Shown here: positions 17,927 to 27,482 of the stretch, piece by piece
How the letters are laid out: every line of letters starts with the position of its first letter
Numbering within the stretch: the stretch's first letter is position 1
Assembly: GCF_030848495.1 (NCBI RefSeq)
Contig: NZ_JAVDDT010000004.1
Coordinates: 1-64,000 of the forward strand
DNA length: 64,000 nucleotides
Source of the DNA: Natronospira bacteriovora
Lineage (GTDB): Bacteria > Pseudomonadota > Gammaproteobacteria > Natronospirales > Natronospiraceae
Direction: 5' to 3'
Program-made: the position numbers and the translations under genes
The notes under the pieces: generated by a model
Told to the model about the DNA's origin: nothing
Databases searched by the model: none
The model's input: only the letters and a program-made list of their open reading frames with translations

Positions 17927-20491
17927 TCAGGCACTCGGACCCAGCACCACGGCATTGAGGAAGAGGCGATCAACCCCGCGCCAGTAACCGCGGAAGTTGA
18001 TGTCCTCCGGGAAGGCGATCACGCGACCACTGCCGGCACGTTCCTCCCAGGCGAACACGCCACCGGGAAGGCGCTCGATGCTTTCCTCCCAGGCATGACC
18101 GGCGACCGGGCCCTGAGCGTAGCGGAGCACGGCGTTGCGCCCGGTGGACGGTGGTTGATCCGGAGCACGGAAGATACGTGAGGAGTTCACCAGTACCTTG
18201 GGCGCGGCGGTGTAACCCCCCGCAAGCCAGTGGCGCGCGTCCATCTCGGTGGCAAAGAAGGCGCCCGGCACACTGATGCGGTGGGCGGGGGCTTCGCCCT
18301 CCTCATGGGCCCAGTCGTCCTCCAGGGAAATCAGCTCCAGGTGCTCACGGGCGAAATCCACCGAGTTGCCGATCACCACCAGGTTGCCGCCGTCACGCAC
18401 CCAGCGCTTGAGACGCTCCATGCCTTCCTCACCGATGCGCTCGGCCAGGGCGGAGGCATTGAAGGTGTCACTGAGGATCAGGGTGCTGAAGGATTCCAGG
18501 CGTGTCCCTCCCAGGGATTCCAACCGTAGCACCGTGGTGTCCAGGCCGTAGGTCTGATCCAGCGTGTGCCAGGCCCAGCCAAAGGAATAGGCATGCATGG
18601 GATGCTCGGCCAGCAGGCCGATGCGACCAGCGGCCAGGGCAAAGGTGTCGGCCCCGCCCAGGGCCGGCAGATCACCGCCGGTGGTCCGGCCTCCGTCCAC
18701 GGGGACGACGCGCAGATCATAATCCTTGACCAGGCCGGCCAGGGCCGTTTCCAGGCCTTCCTTCTGGCCCCCGCGGCGGACGATGATCGTGCCGCTGGCC
18801 AGGGATTCGCCGCCGGCTTCGAAGGCACGGGGGCTCACGGACACGCGATAGCCCTGATTGCGCAGCTGAAAGGCGGCGGCCACGGCGGCGGTCTGGCGGC
18901 CATCGATCAGCCAGGCGTAGGCCGCGTCAGGCAGCTCGACACCCATGACCGGCCGGGCTTCCTGGGGCACCAGGGGCAGGCTGGCGCCGCTGCTGCTGGC
19001 GTAGGCCGGCAGATCGAAGAGCAGCGGCAGGGACCAGGCCGTGATGTCGTAGAAACGCGGGTTCTCGCCCCGGTCGATACGCTCGCGGGCCTGGGCCAGA
19101 AAGTCCTCGGGCACCGGCGTTTCCGGCTCCAGCAGGGCGCGGATGAGACGGTTGCGCGGCTGTGCCGCCTCGATCACGAAACTGCCGGCCGGGATCTCGC
19201 GGCTACCCACCCGTTCACCCAGGCGATCACTGAGCCCGCGCAGGCGAACCGACTCCTCGAGACGGTGCACTTCAATGCCATTGCGTAGCAGCATAGCCAC
19301 TGTCTCGGCCAGAATCCCGGGGTCACCTTCCGGCGTCAGGATGTAGCGGCGGGTACCGCTGCGGCCATCATGGATGGCGGCTTCATGGGCCGAGTGATAA
19401 TCCCGCAGCAGGCGTTCCCGCTCCCGGCTGGACAGGGCCACCGCGGCACGGGCGGCCACGTATTGCTGATGCAGTGCCTGCTCCAGGGTACGCACGGAGC
19501 CGTCACTCAGTTCCAGCGCCAGACCCCGGGTGGAACCCTGTTCGTAGAGCATGCCCACCGCGCCCTGGTAGCTGCCCCAGGAGGTGGTGTAGGCCGGGTA
19601 GAAGTAGTTGAAGATATCGCGCTTGGTGTATTCGATGCCTTCGGCATCAAAGGCATCGGCGTAGGCGGCACCGAAATCCTCGAACCAGTCCCAGGCGAAG
19701 TCCGGGAAGAAGGGATTGCGGGGCTGGGTGGGCGGGTCGAAGTAGAACTCCGTGTCATGACCCATCTCATGGGCATCCACCACCACCTGGGGCCGCCAGG
19801 CCTGGATCAGGGGCATGCGCGCCCGCGTCTCCGGGTGGGTGTGGGCGAACCAGTCACGGTTGATGTCGAAAAAGTAATGGCTGGTGCGAAAACCAAGGGC
19901 GTCCCAGCCGGTGAAATCATTGGACCAGTCCTTCTGCGAAGGGTTGGGAGCACGGCCGATGCGGCGATGGTTGAACATGGCAAAGGCGTCGCGGCCGTCG
20001 GGGTTCAGCGTCGGGTCGATGATCACCACGGTGTTCATGAGCCACTCGCTCACCTCGTCGCTGTCGCTGGTAACCAGCTCTTCCATCAGCTTGAGCAGGC
20101 CATCGGTGCCGGACAGCTCGAAGCCGTGAATCGAACCGCCCAGCCACAGCACCGCCGGCTGGTTCTCGATCCGGGCTTCGCCCCGCCGCGGATCCCCCAG
20201 GCGCTGGGCCGTTTCCCGGATCTCGTCCAGGCGGGCGTGGTTGTCCGGGTGGGTGATGATGGCGGCAATCAGGGGACGGCGCTCATAGCTTTCCCCCTGG
20301 TGCACCAGGCTGATGCGGTCACTTTCCCCGGCCAGGGTCTCCATGTAACGCCGGGCGTCGTAACTCGTTGCAATACGCTCTCCCAGGGAATAACCGATGA
20401 CGGCTTCATAGCTCAGCTCCTCGGCCTTGAGCGGACTCATGAGTGCCATGATCCCCAGGGCCAGAACCGTGGTACGCACAGACTGCAGCAT
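17927..20491 (-). CDS. Secreted M14-family zinc carboxypeptidase-like protein
   Basis: 854 residues with a Sec signal peptide (TTVLALGIMALMSPLKA). The M14 peptidase domain is in the first half. Zinc ligands are His122 and Glu125 (GSIHGFELSGTD) and His241 (VVVDAHEMGHDTEFYF); substrate-arginine region NRDW is at 211-214; the likely catalytic acid is Glu317 (MLYEQGSTRG) or Glu328. The long C-terminal half contains a class-I-glutamine-amidotransferase-like stretch (THPMHAYSFGWAWHTLD, VRDGGNLVVIGNS), as in similar large M14 proteins. Probably a periplasmic or extracellular scavenging peptidase. Specificity cannot be told. Confidence 0.85.
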   Translation of the reverse strand: MLQSVRTTVLALGIMALMSPLKAEELSYEAVIGYSLGERIATSYDARRYMETLAGESDRISLVHQGESYERRPLIAAIITHPDNHARLDEIRETAQRLGDPRRGEARIENQPAVLWLGGSIHGFELSGTDGLLKLMEELVTSDSDEVSEWLMNTVVIIDPTLNPDGRDAFAMFNHRRIGRAPNPSQKDWSNDFTGWDALGFRTSHYFFDINRDWFAHTHPETRARMPLIQAWRPQVVVDAHEMGHDTEFYFDPPTQPRNPFFPDFAWDWFEDFGAAYADAFDAEGIEYTKRDIFNYFYPAYTTSWGSYQGAVGMLYEQGSTRGLALELSDGSVRTLEQALHQQYVAARAAVALSSRERERLLRDYHSAHEAAIHDGRSGTRRYILTPEGDPGILAETVAMLLRNGIEVHRLEESVRLRGLSDRLGERVGSREIPAGSFVIEAAQPRNRLIRALLEPETPVPEDFLAQARERIDRGENPRFYDITAWSLPLLFDLPAYASSSGASLPLVPQEARPVMGVELPDAAYAWLIDGRQTAAVAAAFQLRNQGYRVSVSPRAFEAGGESLASGTIIVRRGGQKEGLETALAGLVKDYDLRVVPVDGGRTTGGDLPALGGADTFALAAGRIGLLAEHPMHAYSFGWAWHTLDQTYGLDTTVLRLESLGGTRLESFSTLILSDTFNASALAERIGEEGMERLKRWVRDGGNLVVIGNSVDFAREHLELISLEDDWAHEEGEAPAHRISVPGAFFATEMDARHWLAGGYTAAPKVLVNSSRIFRAPDQPPSTGRNAVLRYAQGPVAGHAWEESIERLPGGVFAWEERAGSGRVIAFPEDINFRGYWRGVDRLFLNAVVLGPSA

Positions 20492-20604
20492 GGAAGACTC
20501 CTTGTTCGGGAAGGATTTCCTTCGTTTCTTCGTGGCGGGATTTTATGACTTGACCTATTTGCCGACCAGCATCCTGCCCGATGGTTCCCAATGTGAAGAA
20601 CCAT

Positions 20605-20633
20605 AAAAAAAGGGCACCCGACGGGTGCCCTTT
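20605..20633 (-). terminator. Rho-independent terminator after the aminotransferase gene
   Basis: Stem AAAGGGCACCC / GGGTGCCCTTT with a 3-nt loop; on the minus strand it runs into a U-run (A-run 20605-20611). It separates the aminotransferase from the downstream M14 gene. Confidence 0.85.
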
Positions 20634-20656
20634 CACTTTCTCTCGGCAGACCGGAA

Positions 20657-22162
20657 TCAACCGGTCTGGCGCATTTCCTTGCGCGGGCCGTTTTCCAGCG
20701 CCTCACGGGTGGCTTCCACCAGCAGGTCCACTTCCTCGGAGGTCATGGCGAAGTGGGGGGTGAAGCGCAGGGAGTTCTCGCCCCCGTGAATCACGCCCAG
20801 GCCCTGGGTGCGCATATACTCCTCGGTGCTGTTGGCGCCGTAACACTTGTATTCCCCGGCATCCAGCTCGCAGGAGAACAGCAGGCCGGTGCCCTGGACC
20901 TTGGTGATCTTGCCACCCAGTTCCTGCATCAGCCCACTCAGCTTGGCCACGCATTCTTCACCGCGCTTGCGGATGTTCTCGCGCAGCTCATCGGTGATGG
21001 ATTCCAGCACCGCCACGCCCACATCCATGGCCCGCGGGTTGGCGGTCATGGTGTTGCCGTAGATGCCCTTGCGATACAGGCTGGCGGCGCGATCGTTCAT
21101 GGCCAGCACGGACAGGGGATACTGACCGGCATTGAGGGCCTTGGAATAGCTCTCCATGTCCGGGGCGTCCAGCTGCTCGAAGCCGGGGTAATCGACGATG
21201 GACAGGCAGCCGGTGGCACGCAGGCCGGCCTGGATGCTGTCCACCAGCAACAGGGTGCCGTGCTCGCGGGTCAGGTCGCGGGCGGCCTGATAGAACTCAG
21301 GCGTGATGCCCATGCCCGGATTGCCCTCGCCCATCACCGGCTCGATGAAAAGACCCTCGATGAAGACGCCATCCGCCTCGGCCTGGGCAAACTTGGCCTT
21401 GAGGTCGTCCACATTGTTGACTTCCACGGTGACCAGATCGTCCTTGCGGTCACGGAAGCTGGCCAGGTGCTTGGCGTAGGTGCCGCGGCTGGAATCGGAG
21501 AACTGGGCCGGGCGATCAGTGCGGCCGTGGAAGCCGCCACGCAGGGCCATGCGACGGATGGGCTTGCCGGCATGACTTCCGCCCTCGTCAGTGGCCAGCT
21601 TGGCGTTCACGTCGGCAATGCGGGCGGCCACGGTGACCGCCTCGGAACCGGAGTTCATGCACAGGAAGCGATCAAAGGGGCAGTCGCCGGAGCGGGCATG
21701 ACCGATCTCGCGGCGCAGGGCCTCGATCAGGCGCAGCTGGCTGAAGCTGGCGGTCATGATGTTGGCCATCACATGGGGCCGGTTCATGGCCTCGAGCACC
21801 TTCTGCGGGCCGTGGCCCATGCCCAGCATGCCGTAGCCGCCATTGTCGTGCAGCACGGCACCCTTGCTGGTGACGATCCAGGGCCCGCGGGCAGCCAGGG
21901 CCACATAGGGGTTGAGGGCATCGTCCGGGTAGAAGTTGACGAAATCCTTCTGGATGGCCTCGATGATGGCCTCTTCGTCCTGCGCCAGCAGCTCACCGTG
22001 GCTCTGAGCCAGTTCACGGAAGGCCACCACGGCCTCGTTCACGGCCTGGCCCAGCAGCGGGTCGCGCTCGGCGAAACGGCTGATGACCTCATCACTCAAA
22101 CCGGCGGTGCGAACGGCGCCACCCACGGCGCGGATTTCATTCAGTTGCTCGAGTACCGTCAT
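20657..22162 (-). CDS. Class-III PLP-dependent aminotransferase, atypical subfamily
   Basis: 501 residues, fold-type I. PLP-binding landmarks: MNSGSEAV (169-176), GGFHGRT (209-215), the acid of LLLVDSIQAG (Asp308) and the Schiff-base lysine Lys341 in SYSKALNAGQYP. The usual DEVQTG..RTG reads DSIQAGLRATG here, so this is a divergent branch. About 75 extra N-terminal residues precede the fold. Candidates include omega-amino-acid or lysine 6-aminotransferase-like enzymes; the substrate is not decidable by eye. Monocistronic, with its own terminator. Divergent from the methyltransferase gene. Confidence 0.8.
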   Translation of the reverse strand: MTVLEQLNEIRAVGGAVRTAGLSDEVISRFAERDPLLGQAVNEAVVAFRELAQSHGELLAQDEEAIIEAIQKDFVNFYPDDALNPYVALAARGPWIVTSKGAVLHDNGGYGMLGMGHGPQKVLEAMNRPHVMANIMTASFSQLRLIEALRREIGHARSGDCPFDRFLCMNSGSEAVTVAARIADVNAKLATDEGGSHAGKPIRRMALRGGFHGRTDRPAQFSDSSRGTYAKHLASFRDRKDDLVTVEVNNVDDLKAKFAQAEADGVFIEGLFIEPVMGEGNPGMGITPEFYQAARDLTREHGTLLLVDSIQAGLRATGCLSIVDYPGFEQLDAPDMESYSKALNAGQYPLSVLAMNDRAASLYRKGIYGNTMTANPRAMDVGVAVLESITDELRENIRKRGEECVAKLSGLMQELGGKITKVQGTGLLFSCELDAGEYKCYGANSTEEYMRTQGLGVIHGGENSLRFTPHFAMTSEEVDLLVEATREALENGPRKEMRQTG

Positions 22163-22383
22163 GTTCCGGCCTCTCTGTCGTTAGGGAACCGGCACGGCCA
22201 CGTCCCGTTTGCCTGCCTGCGTTCCGTGACCCCAAAAACAAACACCGGACGGAGCATTCGAACGACTGGATCACGACCCGCTCGGGGCAATGTCCCTCGC
22301 CCGGCTTCCGCCCGGTTGCTGTAGACTGCAGCTTGTTCAGCTGAATTGCGAAGACCGGCTAGATTACCCGAAAAACCGCCCTT

Positions 22384-23028
22384 ATGTCCAGTTCCTGCCC
22401 CCTCTGCCAGGCCCCCTCCATCCAGCGCTTCTGTCTGGATTTCCGCCGTGGCTGGGGCTACTGGCGCTGCCGCCACTGCCGCCTGAGCTGGCGCGACGCG
22501 GCCCAGCGTCCGACGCCGACACGGGAACGCCAGGAGTACGAACAGCATCAGAACGACCCCGAGGACCCAGGCTATCAGCGCTTCCTGTCCCGCCTTAGCG
22601 AGCCCCTGCTGGCGCGACTGCCCGAACCCGCCGAGGGCCTGGACTACGGCGCCGGCCCCGGCCCGGCCATGCCCGGCCTGCTGGCCAGCGGCGGACACCG
22701 CCTGGCCCTGTACGACCCCTTCTTTCATCCCGACCCGACGGTGCTGCAAGGCCAATACGACTTCATCGTCTGCAGCGAGACGGCCGAGCATTTCCACCAC
22801 CCCCGGCAGGAATTCGACCGCCTGCACGGCCTGCTGCGCCCCGGCGGGCTGCTGGCCCTGATGACCGGCCGCCTGGACGAGGATGCCCGCTTCGCCCGCT
22901 GGCGTTACCGGCATGATCCGACCCATGTCTGTTTCTATCGCCAGGAGACCCTTGAGTGGATCGGAGATCATTATGGCTATGAGCGGGTCTACGATGAGGG
23001 GGATGTGACGCTGTCCGTGAAGACGTGA
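22384..23028 (+). CDS. Zinc-ribbon class-I SAM methyltransferase
   Basis: 214 residues. An N-terminal four-cysteine knuckle (CPLCQ and CRHC) is followed by a Rossmann methyltransferase: LDYGAGPGPAMPGLL is motif I, LYDPFFHPD ends strand two, and YDFIVCSETAEHFHHP is motif IV, followed by GLLRPGGLLALMTG. CxxC-plus-methyltransferase proteins include rRNA and sugar or protein modifiers; the target is unknown. The C-terminal HDPTHVCFYRQETLEWI recurs in relatives. The start coincides with the first cysteine pair. Confidence 0.8.
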   Translation: MSSSCPLCQAPSIQRFCLDFRRGWGYWRCRHCRLSWRDAAQRPTPTRERQEYEQHQNDPEDPGYQRFLSRLSEPLLARLPEPAEGLDYGAGPGPAMPGLLASGGHRLALYDPFFHPDPTVLQGQYDFIVCSETAEHFHHPRQEFDRLHGLLRPGGLLALMTGRLDEDARFARWRYRHDPTHVCFYRQETLEWIGDHYGYERVYDEGDVTLSVKT

Positions 23029-23037
23029 ATGTTTTTC

Positions 23038-23215
<178 letters not shown>

Positions 23216-23237
23216 TGAAAAGGATAAACTGAGAGAC

Positions 23238-23693
23238 ATGGTGCATCGATTACTCCCACTCATTCTGATGATAGCCCTGCTGGCCGTGGTCGGCTGCAGC
23301 CGTGACCCCGCGGATCCAGAGCAGCAGGTGCGGGCGGTGATTGCGGCGGCGGAGGAGGCGGCCGAGGATCGCTCCACGCGACGGCTGATGCGTCATGTCT
23401 CGGAGAATTATCGTGACCAATCCGGGCGCGATCATGAGGCGCTTCGGGACCTGGTTCGCCTCTATCTGCTGCGACATCAGAATCCGCGCATTCTCACTCG
23501 CATTCGTTCCATCGAATTCGTCACCAGCGTGCGGGCCGAGGTCCGGCTGCTGGCCGGCATGGCGGATACCGGCATGGGCCGGCTGCAGGCCGATGCCTTC
23601 GAGATCACACTGACCCTGGACCTGGAAGAGGACGGGGAATGGCGGGTCATCCGCGCCCAGTGGCGCCGGGCCGGACGGGATGCCGAGTTTTGA
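23238..23693 (+). CDS. Small lipoprotein of unknown function
   Basis: 151 residues. Signal peptide with lipobox VVGC, lipidated at Cys20. The mature part is mixed alpha/beta: QQVRAVIAAAEEAAEDRSTRRLMRHVSENY, a helical middle, then strands ending in EDGEWRVIRAQWRRAG. The layout resembles small NTF2-like/SnoaL-fold proteins with paired helices then a sheet, but I do not recognise a family. Its stop overlaps the nudC start region. It begins immediately after the large inverted repeat. Confidence 0.75.
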   Translation: MVHRLLPLILMIALLAVVGCSRDPADPEQQVRAVIAAAEEAAEDRSTRRLMRHVSENYRDQSGRDHEALRDLVRLYLLRHQNPRILTRIRSIEFVTSVRAEVRLLAGMADTGMGRLQADAFEITLTLDLEEDGEWRVIRAQWRRAGRDAEF

Positions 23694-24565
23694 CCTTTGT
23701 CAGCGCTGAAGGTCTGGAGCCGCGGTGGCAGGATCCGGAATGCCGGATTCTGCCGGTGTGTGAAGAGCGCGTCTTCCTGCTTTGCCGGGAGCCAAGCGAA
23801 CAGGCGCCACGACTGCTGGCGCCCCGGCGCCACGAAGCCGGCGAGCTGCTGTCCCATGCGGATACACCGGTGTGGGTGGGTGAACTGGAAGGCCAGCCCT
23901 GTTTTGCGGTGCGCCTGCACCGCTTCTCGCCCCGGCAACGAATCCCCGGCGGGGACTTCACGGAACTGCGCTCGGTGGCCGGTTTCCTCAGCGACGCGGA
24001 GTGGCAGTTGCTGGCACGAGCCAAGGCCCTGGTGCATTGGCACGACAGCCATGGTTTCTGCGCGCGCTGCGGCCATCCGACCCGGCGCGAGGCGGCCGGG
24101 CTCTCCCGCTGTTGCGAGAATCCGGCCTGCGCGACACGGCATTTCCCCCGCACCGATCCGGCTGTGATCGTCCGCGTGTGCCATCGGGACAGGCTGCTGC
24201 TGGCCCGGCAACCCAGCTGGCCGGAGAAGCGCCGTTCGGTCCTTGCCGGCTTCGTCTCGCCCGGTGAGACGGCGGAGCAGGCGGCCATCCGCGAGATTCA
24301 CGAGGAAGCGGGCCTGGACATCGATGCCGACAGCCTGCGTTATTTCGAATCCCAGCCCTGGCCCTTCCCGGGCTCGCTCATGCTGGCCTACACCGCCGAA
24401 ACCCGGGATGAAACCATCCGTTGCCTGGACGGAGAGCTGCGCGAGGCCGCCTGGTGGACACGCGATGCCCTGCGCGACGCGGTCCGCAACGGAGACATCC
24501 AGCTTCCCACCCATCGCTCGGTCGCCCGCAGCCTGATCGAGGACTGGCTCGCTGCCAGACCCTAG
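23690..24565 (+). CDS. nudC: NADH pyrophosphatase / NAD-RNA decapping Nudix hydrolase
   Basis: Cleaves NADH to NMNH and AMP and removes NAD caps from RNA. Zinc-ribbon cysteines in FCARCGHPT and CCENPAC, Nudix box GFVSPGETAEQAAIREIHEE, and the NudC-specific SQPWPFPGS downstream are all present. Start choice: a TTG at 23690 overlaps the lipoprotein stop by 4 nt and gives 291 residues beginning TFVSAEGLEPRW. An ATG at 23639 would add 17 residues from inside the lipoprotein gene. The start is therefore less certain than the identity. Confidence 0.9.
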   Translation: MTFVSAEGLEPRWQDPECRILPVCEERVFLLCREPSEQAPRLLAPRRHEAGELLSHADTPVWVGELEGQPCFAVRLHRFSPRQRIPGGDFTELRSVAGFLSDAEWQLLARAKALVHWHDSHGFCARCGHPTRREAAGLSRCCENPACATRHFPRTDPAVIVRVCHRDRLLLARQPSWPEKRRSVLAGFVSPGETAEQAAIREIHEEAGLDIDADSLRYFESQPWPFPGSLMLAYTAETRDETIRCLDGELREAAWWTRDALRDAVRNGDIQLPTHRSVARSLIEDWLAARP

Positions 24566-24615
24566 CGGCCCCTCTGGTAGACTCCTCAGCTTGCGTCGAT
24601 TCTCTGGAGGCAGCG

Positions 24616-25980
24616 GTGAGCGAGCGATCGGAAATCAAGGTGCGGGATCCGGAACAGCTGAGCAACCGCGCCTACGCGGTGCTGAGCGGTGACGACCAGA
24701 CGGATCGCCTTTGCGAGGCAATCCCCGAATCCGCCTGCAGCAATCTGCCGCGCAACTATCTGCTGAACGTGGGCAACGGCGCCAGCAGCAAGCTGGCCGA
24801 ACAGGTAGCCGGGCCCAATGTGGTGCTGCCCTGGCTGCTGGGTGCGATTGGTGCCCCCGCCGCCCTGATTGGTCTGCTCATGCCCATCAAGCAGGCCGGC
24901 TCCCTGCTGCCGCAGCTGGCCATTGCCGGCTGGATCCGCTCCGCCGCCCGCCGCAAGTTCTTCTGGGTGCTGGCCGGCGTGGTCCAGGCCCTGTGCCTGC
25001 TGCTGATGATCCCCGCCGCCGAGTTCCTGCCCGCCGCCACCGCCGGCTGGGTCATCATTGCCTTGCTGGCGGTTTTCGCCATCGCCTCCGGCACCGCCTC
25101 GGTGGCCTTCCAGGACGTGGTGGGCAAGACCATCCCCAAGGGCCGTCGGGGGCGCCTGCTGGCCAACCGTGCCGCCATTGGGGGCGCCCTGACGATTGTG
25201 GCGGGGCTGCTGATCAATCAATACATCGGCCATGGTCAGGACATGCTCATCTATCTGGGCCTGGTCTTCTTTGGCGCCATGCTCTGGTTCCTGGCCGCCG
25301 GGCTTTTCCTCATGATCAAGGAGACGCCGGGTGCCACGGAGGGTGGCCGCAATGCCATTCAGGAGGCGGGCAATGGCATTCGCCTGGTGAAACGCCTAAG
25401 CGCTTACCGCCGCTACCTGCTTGCCCGGGCCCTGCTGCTGACGGTGGAGGTGGCCACACCCCTGTTCGTGCTGTTCGGTCAGGGCGTGGTGGTGGGCAGT
25501 GCCGTGGGCCTGGGGATGTTCGTCATCGCCGTGGGGGTGGCCCAGGTGATCGGCAGCCCCTTCTGGGGGTATTTTGCCGATGCTTCGGCGCGCCGGGTGC
25601 TGTACTGGAGCGCCCTGATTGCCGCCGCGGCCGGGATGGTTGCCATCGCCATCGGCCTGCTGCCGGAGGGCTGGCGAGTGGCCCCGCTCTATGCCGTGGT
25701 ATTCGTGCTGATCGGACTGGCCGAAGCCGGGGTTCGGCTGGGGCGCAAGACCTGGCTGGTGGATGCCGCGCCCGCTGCGGATCGCCCGACCTGGGTGGCC
25801 TTCTCCAATACTTCCATCGGCCTGTTGACCCTGGCGGCGGGGGGCCTTGGCCTGATTGCCCAGTTCGCCGGGCTGGAAGCCATGATGCTGACCATTGTCG
25901 CGCTCTGCCTGGCCGGCGCGGCCGCCGCCTGGTTCATGCCGGAAGCCAGTGACGCAGAAAGAGAGGCACTCAATGACTGA
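24616..25980 (+). CDS. Major facilitator superfamily transporter
   Basis: 454 residues, about twelve membrane helices after a polar N-terminus of 60 residues (SERSEIKVRDPEQLSNRAYAV onward). The loop between helices four and five, QDVVGKTIPKGRRGRLLANR, is the MFS motif-A-like charged turn. Substrate unknown. The start is GTG with a TGGAGG ribosome-binding site 5 nt away. Its stop overlaps the next gene by 8 nt, and that gene overlaps the following EamA gene, so three membrane proteins are translated together. Confidence 0.82.
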   Translation: MSERSEIKVRDPEQLSNRAYAVLSGDDQTDRLCEAIPESACSNLPRNYLLNVGNGASSKLAEQVAGPNVVLPWLLGAIGAPAALIGLLMPIKQAGSLLPQLAIAGWIRSAARRKFFWVLAGVVQALCLLLMIPAAEFLPAATAGWVIIALLAVFAIASGTASVAFQDVVGKTIPKGRRGRLLANRAAIGGALTIVAGLLINQYIGHGQDMLIYLGLVFFGAMLWFLAAGLFLMIKETPGATEGGRNAIQEAGNGIRLVKRLSAYRRYLLARALLLTVEVATPLFVLFGQGVVVGSAVGLGMFVIAVGVAQVIGSPFWGYFADASARRVLYWSALIAAAAGMVAIAIGLLPEGWRVAPLYAVVFVLIGLAEAGVRLGRKTWLVDAAPAADRPTWVAFSNTSIGLLTLAAGGLGLIAQFAGLEAMMLTIVALCLAGAAAAWFMPEASDAEREALND

Positions 25981-26389
25981 GAACGGAACCGAGAAACTGC
26001 TCATCTTCATCCGCAGCCTGATCAGCCTGTCGGTCGGCATGGTGGTGGCCATGCTGATTTTGGCCATGGCTTTCTGGCTGCAATCGCTGCTGCTGGATGA
26101 CCTGCGTCATGACAGTGTCGTCTCCATCATCAGCTTTCTCGTCCCCTTCCTGTTCGGCGGCATCGCCACCGGGCTGGCCAACTGGACCCGGAAGCCCCTG
26201 GTCACGGTGGCCCACGGGCTGCTTTTTGGCGTGCTCTACCTGGCCATGTTCATCTGGGGCTGGATCCAGAGCGAGGAGATCGGCCTGGGCCTGATCAGCG
26301 GCCTGGTCTCGGGCGGTCTGGTGCTGGCGGCGGTGGGCAGTCTGCCCGGCCTCTGGATGCGCCTGCGGTTCCTGCGCCGACGCGGATGA
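25973..26389 (+). CDS. Four-helix membrane protein of unknown function
   Basis: 138 residues with four hydrophobic segments (about 12-35, 45-65, 75-95 and 105-125) and a basic tail RLRFLRRRG. No signal peptide beyond the first helix. I do not recognise a family. Overlap at both ends with transporter genes (8 nt with the MFS gene, 4 nt with EamA) suggests translational coupling and a helper role, which is inference only. Confidence 0.75.
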   Translation: MTENGTEKLLIFIRSLISLSVGMVVAMLILAMAFWLQSLLLDDLRHDSVVSIISFLVPFLFGGIATGLANWTRKPLVTVAHGLLFGVLYLAMFIWGWIQSEEIGLGLISGLVSGGLVLAAVGSLPGLWMRLRFLRRRG

Positions 26390-27282
26390 GCCGCTCCGAT
26401 TACGGCGCCATCGCCGCCTTTGCCCTGTTGACGCTGGTCTGGGGTTACAACTGGGTGGTGATGAAGATCGCCCTGGATTACAGCAGCGCCCTGGACTTCG
26501 CCGTCCTGCGCAGTCTGGGTGGTGCCCTGTGCCTGCTGCTGCTCAGCCTGGCCTTTCGTCAGACCCTTATCCCCACCGCGCCCTGGCGCGTCCTGCTGCT
26601 CGGCCTGTTCCAGACCACCGGCTTTACCGGCCTGGTCACCCTTGGCCTGGCCAGCGAGGGGGCGGGCAAGACCGCCATCCTTGCCTTTACCATGCCCTTC
26701 TGGGTACTGATCTTTGCCGCCCTGGCCCTGGGCGAGAAAGTACGCGACTGGCAGTGGCTGGCCGTGGCACTGGCGCTCACTGGCCTGATTCTGCTGATCG
26801 GACCCTGGGACGCGTCCCTGCGCACCCCGGGCAGTCTGCTGGCGGTGGCCGCGGGTGCCTGCTGGGGCGCCAGCGTGATCGTGGCCAAGAAGATCCCCAT
26901 GCAAAGTCGCTGGGAACTGATCCCCATCACCGGGTGGCAGATGCTGCTGGGGGCCATTCCGCTGATGTTGCTGATGCCGGTCTTTGATCGCCCGCCCATT
27001 GAATGGAGCGGAACCTTCATTGCCGCCCTCCTGTTCAACATCCTGCCGGCCAATGCCCTGGCCTGGCTGTTCTGGCTGTATATCGTCAGCCGCCTGCCGG
27101 CCGGCCTGACCGGCCTCAACGCCCTGGTGATTCCCGTCATCGGCATGAGTGCGGCCTGGCTCCAGCTGGGGGAGCGACCCAGCCAGCTGGAAGGCATGGG
27201 CATGGCGCTGATCGTGCTGGCCCTGGCGGTACTCAGCATTCGGGGCTGGTGGCACTGGCGTCGGGCCAGGGCACGGGCATGA
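26386..27282 (+). CDS. EamA/DMT-family transporter
   Basis: 298 residues, ten predicted helices, two EamA repeats. LTLVWGYNWVVMKIALDYSS starts the first; GACWGASVIVAKK starts the second, and the end is arginine-rich. Putative exporter of a small metabolite, substrate unknown. Starts with ATGA overlap on the 138-residue gene. Similar in family but clearly distinct in sequence from the EamA protein at 6380. Confidence 0.85.
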   Translation: MSRSDYGAIAAFALLTLVWGYNWVVMKIALDYSSALDFAVLRSLGGALCLLLLSLAFRQTLIPTAPWRVLLLGLFQTTGFTGLVTLGLASEGAGKTAILAFTMPFWVLIFAALALGEKVRDWQWLAVALALTGLILLIGPWDASLRTPGSLLAVAAGACWGASVIVAKKIPMQSRWELIPITGWQMLLGAIPLMLLMPVFDRPPIEWSGTFIAALLFNILPANALAWLFWLYIVSRLPAGLTGLNALVIPVIGMSAAWLQLGERPSQLEGMGMALIVLALAVLSIRGWWHWRRARARA

Positions 27283-27482
27283 CCCGATCACCCCCACCTG
27301 CGCGCTCTCCAGCCACGACCGTCTGACAGGGTTGGCGATTCCGATTACCATAGGCGACTCTGACCAGCCGCTTCATCCCCGCCCTTGCCACCCAAGGCGG
27401 CGGACACGAAGTGACTGATCATCGCTTCCTCGGGGCATACTGGCACAACAGCGGACGGGTACAGCGGGGGTGAGCTCAGGGC

